In this document: positions 52,831 to 62,800 of the stretch, piece after piece
Layout of the letters: each line of letters begins with the position of its first letter
How positions within the stretch are numbered: position 1 is the first letter of the stretch
From: Sphaerulina vaccinii
Lineage: Eukaryota > Ascomycota > Dothideomycetes > Mycosphaerellales > Mycosphaerellaceae
Direction of reading: 5' to 3'
Length of the DNA: 64,000 nucleotides
NCBI GenBank assembly: GCA_022570795.1
Contig: JAKUDP010000028.1
Span: forward strand, 124,001-188,000
The notes under the pieces: generated by a model
Database searches by the model: none
Told to the model about the DNA's origin: nothing
Seen by the model: only the letters and a program-made list of their open reading frames with translations
Program-made: the position numbers and the translations under genes

Positions 52831-55827
52831 CTATCTTCCCATCCTCGCCGCCCACCCATTCATACTCCTCTTGACGCCCAGCGTCTTCCTCTGAGGCTGC
52901 GGCTGAGTTTTCTGTACAGAAGTCGTATGAAATGTGCTAGCAGGCTGAAATCCAGATGTCTGCTGAGGAGGTTCTGGCTCTTCCGGCACTGGCTTCTCAG
53001 GCGAACTCGATAGGAAGACGTATTTCTCCTTTTGCGTATCATTCTCTTCATCGTCGCATCGATTCGTGATACTGCTGGAAGAAGGTCTGCTGTACATTGG
53101 CGTTGAACGTGGTTTGTGTGTTGACAGGCCGCTGTTCTGTCTGGAGGTCATGAAGCCTACTGAAGAGGTTGACGAGATCGAGGAAAGAGTGCTGGTCGTA
53201 GTTCGAAGCTGCGGTGGGTTTGAGATCTCATGCAAAGGTTGCTGAGTCCCTTCTTCCGATTTAGTAGACTTTTGCTTCTTCAATCCTCCGGGCTTCGAGA
53301 AGAAGCTCGCGATGCTGCCTTGTCCTTCAATCTGTCGTTTGCGACCCTTAGGTACCGCTGCTGTCGTTGCTGTTGTTTCTGCTTTTTTCTTCTCCTGAGT
53401 TTCGACTCGCTTGTCGATCTTGCGAAGTTGCGCTTGCTCCATGAGCTCTTCATACCGATCTGAGACACTGACGAAGCCTTGCTGCACAGGCATAGTGGCA
53501 GAAGCAGTCGAGAAGCCTTGCTGAAGTGATGTGGTAGTAGTGTGTATTCTCGCGCTGACGAAGCCGGCAGTTGAAGTAGAAGCTCCTGATCTGCCACGAT
53601 CCCATTTCGCAAGCTCTTCGGCAGGTTCTTCACCGTTGAGGGGCCAGTAGTTGTCTTCATCGCGTTCTAAGGTCTTCCTTGCTGCCACTAATTTCGCTTC
53701 TCCTGGGCAGTCCTTTCTCAGTGTGGTCGACAAGCTGGTCAAGTCTGAGATTGGGAGGCTTGGGCCATGCTCTTCGAAATAGCGGCCGACTCCTGAGTGT
53801 GTCAAGAAAGAGGATATATCTGTTGTTTCTCTTTGGGTGTTCTTGACTGGACAGCTCAGGTATAGCAAAGCTTGTGCTCTTGTCATGCCAACGTACAGCA
53901 GCCTCCGTTCTTCGTCGTTATCATCGGCCCGAGAGTGTGGTATGGAACCATTATAGCATGCAGGAATGAATACTACAGGCCACTCCAGACCCTTTGCAGC
54001 GTGTATCGTCGAAATCGTGATCTGCTGGACCTTCTCGCCTTCTTCATCTGCTGTCTTCTCCGCGGAAGCAGTCAAGGCGATGTTGGCCAGGAATATGGAC
54101 AGTATGTCTTGATCAGTGTCCTGCCGTTGTTCGATATCCTCGAGCATTGGCAGCCCATCCAGTTCCACAAGCTGCGCGAGTGTCCCTGGTTTCGTCACCT
54201 CTCCAGCTTGTGCCATCAACTCTTCGACGTTGGTCCAGCGAGCCTCGAAACTATCTTCGGCTGCGAACTTCTCCTTCAGATATGCCTGCAGCTTAACCTT
54301 CTGCGAAATCAGGTTGATAAGGTCCACGACCGATGGCGTTACAGATTCTTCACCTGCCCACGAATCGAGCTTCTTCCGGCCGCTGAGTATGACATCCACG
54401 AATGACTCAAGACCCTTCATCGTCTTGTCCATGAGCTTTGTCTCTGCTTTCCGTCGCCCTCGTGCTACTGCCAGAACCAGTGCCCACAACGTCAGCCCTT
54501 TCTCCTGTGCTTCCTTCCGTAGAGCCGTGATAGTCTTGTCCCCAATATGTCTCGAGGGCACATTCAGAATCTGCTCAACTGCTTCGCTGTTGTCTGGGTG
54601 ATGGATAACTCGAAGATAATCTACCACCAGCTTGACTTCTATGCGATCATAGAAACGTTGTCCACCAACCATACGATACGCCAGTCCAGCAGTGCCTAAA
54701 GCGCTCTCAATGGCTCGGGAGAGTGCTGCAGAACGAAGCAATATCGCAAAGTCACTCAAGTCCATCATGTCTCCAGAGAGTGTGCGAGTCCGCTTGATCT
54801 CTGACACGAGCCACTCTGCTTCTGCATAAGCTGAAGGCAGTTTCCGTAGCACTGGTCGAAGGCCAAAGGTATGTGTTGCTTGGAGCTTCTTCGGAGGTCG
54901 ACTTTCATCTTGCTCTATGATATTCTGAGCGGCGTGCAGGATGGCGCCCGATGATCTGTAGTTCTCTTCGAGGTTGATGGTGAGAGTGTCTGGCCATTGC
55001 TTCTGCATGCGAGTCAAGTTCTTGATCTCTGCGGCTCGAAAGCCGTAAATGCTCTGATCAGGATCGCCAACAATCGTGATGACATTGTGCTTCTGAGCAA
55101 AGAGTGTCATCAGATCGTACTGTATGTTGTTCGTGTCTTGAAATTCGTCGATCAAGACTGCTTGAACATTGGCCACACATTGTGGATGGCTCTTGAGTAA
55201 GAAAGAGCAGCGCAGCAGTATGTCGTCGTAGTCGAGTAGGTTGGAAGCGGCCAGCTCAGCCTCATACGCCTCGAAGAGAGTGTCGAATTCTTGCTGATCG
55301 ACACTCTTGGACTTCTTCTCGGGTTCACGTTTGACTTTTCGAGATGATATCCTGCCCAGTGCTGGTCCTGGTTCGATGGACATGCCCAACTTCTTGATCA
55401 GTCGCTTCAGGATAGTCTTGGTGGTGGATGTGTCTGCAATGCCGAAATCCTTGGGGAGGCCAATGTGTTGTCCATATGCCTTGAGATATCTCAACGCCAC
55501 TGAGTGGAATGTGCCAAGTTTGAGGTGCTTCGAAAGATCATGGCCGACAAAGCTTGTGATTCTCTCTTTCATCTCGTTCGCAGCCTTCACAGTGAAGGTG
55601 CAGACTATGATGTTCCATGGCTGCAGATTGCGATGCGCGATGAAGTACGCGACGCGTGCCGTGAGTGTTTTCGTCTTTCCAGATCCGGGAGGTGCCAGTA
55701 CTTGTAAGACAGAGGACTCTGAGGCTACGGCGGTTCTCTGGGCGGGATTGAGGCCTTGTAGGATGTCGTCCATGACATGCTTCTCTTCTTCTTCTTCTTC
55801 TTCATGAGGTTGTTGTGTTGATTCCAT
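52831..55827 (-). CDS. srs2: Srs2-type UvrD-family DNA helicase
   Basis: Single exon, 998 residues from the ATG of MESTQQPHEEEE. The frame is open 33 nt further upstream but only from a GTG. It is a superfamily 1A 3'-5' helicase. Seen: motif I APPGSGKTKT (residues about 45-54), Ia CTFTVKAANEMKER, motif II LIDEFQDTN, motif III VGDPDQSIYGFRAAE, motif IV ENYRSS, motif V STIHAAKGLEWPVVFIP and motif VI RRLLYVGMTRA. Srs2 strips Rad51 from single-stranded DNA and restrains recombination. The C-terminal 330 residues are disordered with Ser/Thr- and Gln-rich parts, where yeast Srs2 binds Rad51 and SUMO-PCNA; RQIEGQGSIASFFSKPG resembles a PIP-box (QGSIASFF), a useful pointer to PCNA. Confidence 0.95.
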   Translation of the reverse strand: MESTQQPHEEEEEEEKHVMDDILQGLNPAQRTAVASESSVLQVLAPPGSGKTKTLTARVAYFIAHRNLQPWNIIVCTFTVKAANEMKERITSFVGHDLSKHLKLGTFHSVALRYLKAYGQHIGLPKDFGIADTSTTKTILKRLIKKLGMSIEPGPALGRISSRKVKREPEKKSKSVDQQEFDTLFEAYEAELAASNLLDYDDILLRCSFLLKSHPQCVANVQAVLIDEFQDTNNIQYDLMTLFAQKHNVITIVGDPDQSIYGFRAAEIKNLTRMQKQWPDTLTINLEENYRSSGAILHAAQNIIEQDESRPPKKLQATHTFGLRPVLRKLPSAYAEAEWLVSEIKRTRTLSGDMMDLSDFAILLRSAALSRAIESALGTAGLAYRMVGGQRFYDRIEVKLVVDYLRVIHHPDNSEAVEQILNVPSRHIGDKTITALRKEAQEKGLTLWALVLAVARGRRKAETKLMDKTMKGLESFVDVILSGRKKLDSWAGEESVTPSVVDLINLISQKVKLQAYLKEKFAAEDSFEARWTNVEELMAQAGEVTKPGTLAQLVELDGLPMLEDIEQRQDTDQDILSIFLANIALTASAEKTADEEGEKVQQITISTIHAAKGLEWPVVFIPACYNGSIPHSRADDNDEERRLLYVGMTRAQALLYLSCPVKNTQRETTDISSFLTHSGVGRYFEEHGPSLPISDLTSLSTTLRKDCPGEAKLVAARKTLERDEDNYWPLNGEEPAEELAKWDRGRSGASTSTAGFVSARIHTTTTSLQQGFSTASATMPVQQGFVSVSDRYEELMEQAQLRKIDKRVETQEKKKAETTATTAAVPKGRKRQIEGQGSIASFFSKPGGLKKQKSTKSEEGTQQPLHEISNPPQLRTTTSTLSSISSTSSVGFMTSRQNSGLSTHKPRSTPMYSRPSSSSITNRCDDEENDTQKEKYVFLSSSPEKPVPEEPEPPQQTSGFQPASTFHTTSVQKTQPQPQRKTLGVKRSMNGWAARMGR

Positions 55828-56002
55828 CTCGCTGTTGTTGGAAAGGCTAGCCACAGCCACGGGTGAGTCGCGGTGTCACGGGGAGATAGCGATAAGAGAT
55901 GCAGGGACAGGGACACCCACGTATAGCTTGAGACAGGACAGCTCCAATGGTCTGAACACGTCTCTTATCCTATACAACAACAACAACAAGATAGTACTCG
56001 CC

Positions 56003-56558
56003 ATGAAGTTCACATCAGCAATCGCGGCACTCACTGTGCTGGCTGTCGGCGTTTCAGCACTCGACAAGCCTCTCGACATCAAGAAGACGCACACGGTCGA
56101 GTGCACCACCAAGACCAAAGTCGGTCAGTAACATCTCTCTCTCTCTCTCTCCCTCTCACCACCGTAGGTAAGAAGAAAGTCCTCTTCTAACAACTTCCAG
56201 GCGACAAAGTCGAAATGCACTACCGCGGCACGCTCGAGAAGGACGGATCGGAATTCGACGCTTCCTATAACCGTGGCACACCGCTTGCTTTCACTGTGGG
56301 CAAGGGCCAAGTCATCAAGGGATGGGATGAAGGACTGCAGGAGATGTGTGTTGGTGACAAGAGGACACTCACGATCCAGCCAGAGTATGGATATGGAGAC
56401 AGAGCTATGGGTCCTATCCCAGCCAAGTCTGTGTTGATCTTTGAGACGGAGTTGATTTCGAGTGAGTTATATCGCGATGCATGGACTTGATATTGCTATG
56501 CTAACGTTTGAATGCAGTCAATGGCAAGGGCGCCGAGACCGTGAATGCTGAGCTCTAG
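56003..56558 (+). CDS. fpr2: Secretory FKBP-type prolyl isomerase (Fpr2/FKBP2)
   Basis: Exons 56003-56123, 56201-56461 and 56518-56558 encode 140 residues. An N-terminal signal peptide is clear ([19 protein letters not shown], cleavage likely before LDKP). The FKBP domain follows: [20 protein letters not shown] across intron 1, [37 protein letters not shown] and [14 protein letters not shown] end ([10 protein letters not shown]), with the rapamycin/FK506-pocket residues Y, F-D, V-I, W and Y present. Fpr2-type enzymes catalyse prolyl cis-trans isomerisation in the ER. The protein ends NAEL, a possible weak variant of the HDEL retention signal. The first intron contains a CT dinucleotide run near 56132-56156. 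It is divergent from srs2 with about 175 bp between the start codons. Confidence 0.95.
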
Positions 56559-56684
56559 ATATGGCTTATGAACTTTTGAGCATGACCTGAACGATACCTA
56601 ACTAGCGCAATGGAACGCGCCAGGGAAGTGGTGGGGGAGATGGTGGGAGGCTCCATTTTCCATTCTCCCACGTCGTTGAGCATG

Positions 56685-56736
56685 GGCAGTGGTGGCGGAA
56701 ATGGTGGGTAGGCAGTGGTGGCGGAAATGGTGGGTA
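56685..56736. repeat. 26-bp tandem duplication
   Basis: Two identical adjacent units, 56685-56710 and 56711-56736, each beginning GGCAGTGGTGGCGGAAATGG and ending TGGGTA. A related GTGGTGGGGGAGATGGTGGG lies just upstream (56626-56645). It sits 130 bp after the FKBP stop codon. Confidence 0.95.
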
Positions 56737-56903
56737 AGCCGTCTGCAACCTGAGTCGCTCAGTCCTCGAGATCTGGCAGAGACAGGACAGCAAAAACAAA
56801 ACATATTCATTCATTCTGCATGTCACATATGTTGGCTGACGTGGACTCCTAGATTCAAGACGCAGCAAAAGGCCAGAATGAGGCCAAAAAGCAAGCTGAA
56901 GTG

Positions 56904-59885
56904 CAAAACAATCGTTATGGCCCAATTGAGTGGACAAGCGTATTGCCATACAGAAACATCTGACAATATTCTGTGTGGTACCTATTGACCTCCCGCGAGC
57001 ATCCCCATCAGAAGACGACTTACCAGCTATTCCACTAGACCACGTACGACTATTGAACAGAGCCAGATCTCAAGGACTCATATACCTCCATCCAAAACGA
57101 TAGTAGCGAAAACCGAACAAAGAAACCAGCTCGTCGAAATGAACAAAGCCTACAAAGCGAACAAAAGAACAAAGACATCTTCTACTACACGAGCAAAAAC
57201 AATCGCCCGCCTTACGACGGATAGTGAATGACTGGAGCAGCCTACCTAAGCACGAATTTACACTTCGGAGGTCTTACAAGCACTCACTGATCGAACATTA
57301 GCTATGCCAACGATTTACACGACCTTTCCGCTATACCACGGACGATTGTTGAGTAAGCAATGATTCAGCTCCATAATGATACTCCCGCCAGACCCTGGAA
57401 TTTTTCTTCGAAAAATTGAAAAAATGGGACAGGTAGCTGGGATGGAGTATGCCTTGTGATTGTACGAGCAGTGGATGATCGCATGTTGGCTTTGGGACAA
57501 CTTGCCGACTGTACTGCTATACCATGGACGACTTGTTCAGGAAGCGGTAAGTTCCGTTGCATATGCCAGATTCCTGGGATGGAGATGTAATGTATAGGTG
57601 GGGTCGAGCAAAAGCAAACGAAGCGAAGCGAAGCAAAACGATCGATCGTGGCCGGATGCACTAACTGGACAATCGGGCCCTAGGGCAATTGTTCTAAATA
57701 GCTGATTCCATTGTAGCTGGTTGATTGAGCACTAGGAGTTCTAGCGACTTGTCGATTACACTACGGAGCCTGTTTGATCGTTGAGGAGAGATGACTTGGA
57801 ATGCTATATCAATGGCACTTGGATCGCTAGTAAGAGAAGGAGGCAAAAGAATCGTGATGAAGTGCAAAACAATCGCGATCGACTAGCACTGTCCGTTTCG
57901 ACCAGGCCAAAGAGGCTTGTTGACCTCTCATGAGTGCTTGTTCTGACCTTGAGCGAACTAGCATCTACACCAGAGACGACTTACAGCTAGACCGCTATAC
58001 CACGGACGACTATTGAAATCAGACGAGCTGGCACTGCATGTGTATAACCATCTTGCCGACTTGACAGGATGCAAAAGACCAATGCAGCCCGCGCGAAGGC
58101 AAAACAAAGACAATCGTCTATGCGAAAACTCGATGCCGCAGTCAGGGCAGTAAGGTGACCCTTTCAGTGTTTGCAACGTGCATATACGATCAAGCATCAG
58201 CTTTGCTGGCGACTTGTGGTCTCTCCGCTAGACTATGGACGACTATTGGGACTTGTATGTGTAGCTGATAAGGACTGAATTTGATGCAAAAGGAAGTTAC
58301 AGAATCAAAATAGGAAGGCAGGAGCAAAACAATGGCCCTTCTGCCTTGCACGACATGACCGCTCACCTATCCAACCGACCGGATATCTCAATTGGACATC
58401 CTTGTGGAGGTTGATCTGCCTTCGATCCAGCATCGACTATATCAACGACTTATGAGTCTACCGCTAGACCACGGACGACTATTGAGAAGGACAAGATACG
58501 TCTTGTACATATAGCTGCAATTGTATAGGTCTAGCAACACACAAAAGCCCGATCTTGCAACGTCAAAAGGAGTAAAGCAGGAGCAAAACAATCGCGCCTG
58601 CTTCGACGATCTGAACTGCATGAGGGCATGTTCGAATGGGATGTCATTCTGGACAGTCTCCTGCCATCAGCTCAGCATCAGCCATGCCAACGACTTACGA
58701 TCTTACCGCTAGACCACGGACGACTATTGAGAAGAGCAGACTGGGCTCCGTAGATGTACTCTCATTAATACGGACCTGATAAGAGGCAAAAGACGAAGCT
58801 TGTACTCTGACGAAAGCAGGAGTGAAGCAGAAGCAAAACAATCGCCCTTCTGTAAGAGCATAAGACCTGAAGACTAGTAGCTCAATGAGACATCATTGTG
58901 AGTAGTCTCCTTCGCCTTCGTCTCAGCAGAAGCTATGCCAACGACTTACGAGTACACCACTAGACCATGGACGACTATTACAGGCCCACGGTTGCAGATA
59001 GTATATGTTCCTTCATACCATGATAAGGCTGGTGAGAAAAGAAGGAGGCAAAGGCAAAACAATCGTATAGCAGGTGCTAGGCAGTGCGGCAGAGACCGAA
59101 GGTCCTACGTCTATGATAGGCATGCAATCGATCATTCGTTCTTCGTGCCACTCACCATCAGCATCGCCAATGACTTACGAGTCTACCGCTAGACCACGGA
59201 CGACTGTTGGTGTGCGAGCAGGACGAAGTGCAGATATATCCTCATCGGTATGAGGCTATGTGCTGCAAAAGAGTACTCAAGAGCGATCAATCACGAGTAT
59301 AGGGAGCAAAACAATCGCCCTCATGGCAGTGCATTACCAGTCGACGAAGGTCGATCGGCCTGGTGAGACGTGGTATTGAATTGTGCTCAGCATCAGCATT
59401 GCTAACAACTTACGAGTTTCCCACTAGACCACGGACGACTACTACAGGTGCACGCTTGTAGATGGTATACATACCTCCATACTACCTCCATACCTAAGAC
59501 AATGACCTGAAGCAAAAGCAAAACAATCGTCCAAACAGTTGCTCAGGTAGAGTAGTAGAGAACATGTGGAATCCAAGTCTATGGGATGGCAGTTCGACCT
59601 CTGCGCTACTCAGCATTAGCAATACTAACGACTTGCGAGTCTACCGCTAGACCACGGACAAGTATTACAGGTGCACGATTGCAGATGGTATACATACCTC
59701 CATACCTGTTACGATGACCTGAAGCAAAGGCAAAACAATCGCCCTAAGCCACCGAACCACCCAGCGTTCTTACTCACTTTCGACGCAAGTTGATCTGTGT
59801 CGACGAGAGAAGGAGGACTTCTTATCAGACATTAGCGCTAGCTAACGACTTACTGACTAGACCATATCACCTGGACGACTGTTGA
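56904..59885 (-). repeat. Array of about 12-13 diverged cassettes with A-box-like core and T-tract
   Basis: Unknown element. Plus-strand motif B (CAAAACAATCG and variants) starts at 56904, 57194, 57634, 57865, 58100, 58325, 58584, 58834, 59055, 59307, 59519 and 59731. Each is followed by a conserved core ending at 57056, 57352, 57776, 58016, 58249, 58484, 58731, 58980, 59209, 59445, 59667 and 59885, a constant 138-159 nt away. A core at 57496-57537 has no clear motif B. Between cassettes are 64-138 nt of unrelated sequence; the period is mostly 215-250 bp. The core consensus, plus strand, is CAGCATCAGC-N-ATGCCAACGACTTACG, then AGTCTACCGCTAGACCACGG, then ACGACTATTGA. Read on the minus strand it contains TGGTCTAGCGGTA, a good tRNA A-box match, and motif B becomes CGATTGTTTTG. 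The cassette order on that strand is A-box-like core, about 90 nt variable, T-tract. Confidence 0.9.
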
Positions 59886-62800
59886 GTCAGCTGAATCTTT
59901 GATATAATGTGTAAGTCTCGCGGACAAGGCGACTTGGAAAGAGATGAACGCTTTCACGTCGAAGGACGTCTCGAGACCTGGCTTCACCTCGAAATCTGGC
60001 ATGCCTTCGAGATTAAGAGCTCAGCTCATACACACGTTCGGAGATATCGTAAGTGAAGTTGACTCACAACAGGTCGTACTTGAAGATATCTTCGTGTATG
60101 AGCTAAGCGCCACGACATTGCGGATCAAGACATGGCAGTAGAGCATTCCGAAGCGGATCCCAGAGAAGACTGAAGTTCGACCAACTTAATGCACACCGTG
60201 AGCCAGTTCAGTCTTGATAGCCAAGTCACATTTCTGAGCCCAAGGAAATTGAATTCGAGTCAGTTGCAGCATACTAGACATGGAGTGATATGAAGTGGTG
60301 GATGTTCGTCCTTGCAGCCATCCTGGTCTTCTTGGCTTGTGTTTGCGGTGCAATGGGTTATGATCCTGAGCAGGATAGCCTTGTAGGCTGGACGAGAGGA
60401 CCTGCTCTGTAACCCTGTTGACAGCCATAGCAGCGCTGGCGGGAGCGTACTCGTGTCCGGGTGTCTCCACTATGCAGAGAGACTGTCCAGACATCCAGAT
60501 CCTTCTCTACCACTTGATTGACAGCTACGGCGGCGAGTGTGAACGGGCTCCAGAATAGGCATATCTGCGCTGAATGGAGAAATGGTGCGTCATACGATCG
60601 ATCTCTGCTTGCTGTGACAGTGTCCACGCCGGTCAAGCTCCAGACGTGTCACCAACTTCAAGCACTCGCTGAGACAGAGACATCTACTCACTGGTCAGTA
60701 CTGGCGTGATCAGCTTCTGAAACTGTTCAGACGGGCTAGCAAGCCATGCCGTCCAGCTCTGATACCACGTTACGGGTCACAGCTGAGAGGTTGAAACGTG
60801 CTCGAAGATCAAGCGTTCATTGTTCAAATTGCCGAGGTGGCTGATTGAGTCCGCTTGACGCTCGACTACTGGCAGGGAAAGACGCATGACGCGAATGCTG
60901 AACGGTGAGTCGTTGTGCTGGCTGGCTTGTGCCTGAGAACAGATGGAGGGCGCAAGTTATGGCGTGCTCGACTGTGCTCGGGAAGGCTTCAGCTAGAGGT
61001 CTACCGGACTCCAGCTACGTATGGTATGGACGACTCCCGAGTCCACGTGCGGCCGCGATTCTTCTGACCGATATGGTAGCCAGTCCCGAGTCAGGTGAGC
61101 GATGAAGCTCGCTGTCCTTCGCATCGCTCGTGGTCAGACCACATTGTCATGTGAGCTTGTGTTACTTTTGCCATATTGACTACTAGTCGGACGGCGGACA
61201 GCTGTTCTTGCAAGAGTGGATGCCGAATATTGAGACGACGGCAGTTCGATTGAAGGGAAGAGTTGATGAGGACACCACTTATCCGTGATCGCTTCACAAC
61301 CGAAGTGCTTTGCCGATGCGGAGTTCTGTCGAAGCGCGGTAGAAGCGCCAAAGTTGCGAAGCAAGCATCGATAAGTTTCAACGACCCTCATGTCGCATTC
61401 ATCTGGGTCCGACCTGCATCTAATATAAGTGGTGCACCTACCAGAACTTCTGTGGTACACAGCAGAAAGGCTGTGCTATATTCGACAGGGCAAAATATGC
61501 AATCTGCAGATGTTGCATGTGTCGTTACACACGCCACGTTTTGTCAACGTGACATATATTAGCTGGCTGATCAGTGGTGCGACGATCTCAACTAGGCACT
61601 TAATGATTGCCCCTGCGTTCACGGAAGTGTAGAGTGGTTCCTGAGACCCGACTGTTGATTGCGTCGCTTGTGGGAATTGTTCGTTGTCTGTTCCGTCCTA
61701 CCCAGAAGCTCCACGAGGTCGCACGTCAGATATCGGGTCCCAAGGTGGTGCTCGGAGGTTATCGTACAGATGAGGAAGGAGCGTCGAGGGTAAGCGAGAT
61801 GGTACACGCATGCTCGCTCTTGGGTGACAGTGATGAAAGTGCTTGTCTGTAAAATATGGAGAGCTGCCAGCAGGTATGATCACAGTGATGATCTCGATGC
61901 AACTTTACATCATTCCAGCGACGAGGTGGAGTGGCAGATCAACCGGTTAGGAGCTTCGCCCATTGTGTAGTATGGGTAATACCGGTAGTCATTTCCCGTC
62001 TCCAGAGAGAACTTCATCACCTGGAGTCTGGCATTCAGATGAAGTGCGGCCGCCTCTACGCCCGCACTTCCAGTGTTGTCTGTAGGTGCGGCTTTACTTC
62101 TGTAACAGTCTTCCACGACAAGGAACGCGTATTCTTCGGCATGTCGATATCTTCGGCCTCCGCCAAGTCATGTACCAGCAACCCCGTGCGGTGAACAATG
62201 CAGACCGCCGGGTTCACCTCTCGTAGTTGTCTCCGAGAACGACAATGCTGAAGTTGACTTGTCCACTGTGGTCGCGCTCTGATGGACAAGCCGTTTCATC
62301 TTCACCGCACATGGGATGTATCATGCCACGATACCGTAGCAGTGAGCTATATCATTACTGTATACTTGGCGTCAGGGCTTCGTTCCCTTCAAGGCGGTCA
62401 GTTTCCCCATCTTGTCGGCTTCATTGACAATGTGCAGTTGCAAAGAATGTCGCACGAGTACCGATTAGTTGATGTCTTGTTGCCGGGAGATCCGCTAACC
62501 GAATGAAGGTGATCTCTTTTAGAGACGCCGATCGTTAGTCGCGCAAACCTTGTTAAAAGCAGGGGAGCCCTGAGGGCCAAGATGATTGCCAGTGCATGCC
62601 TAGCACGCGAAGGAAGCTGCACTTCTGGAAGCGAGACATGACCACCTCGTACCGCGAAGGCCCTGTCAGGAAGGACGTTCGGCCAGGAGAAGATCCAGAA
62701 AAGCGAGGCATCAAGCGTGTCGAATGTCTCGGCTCATTGCGTCTCTCAACGTGTGCTGCTGTGCTTGTTGAAGAAAGACGATCTCAGTCTCGAGTCTGGT

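Noticed and set aside
55828..55860. Upstream extension of the Srs2 frame
   Set aside because: The extension opens only from a GTG codon; the first ATG is at 55827 and precedes the acidic leader and helicase core in a normal way.
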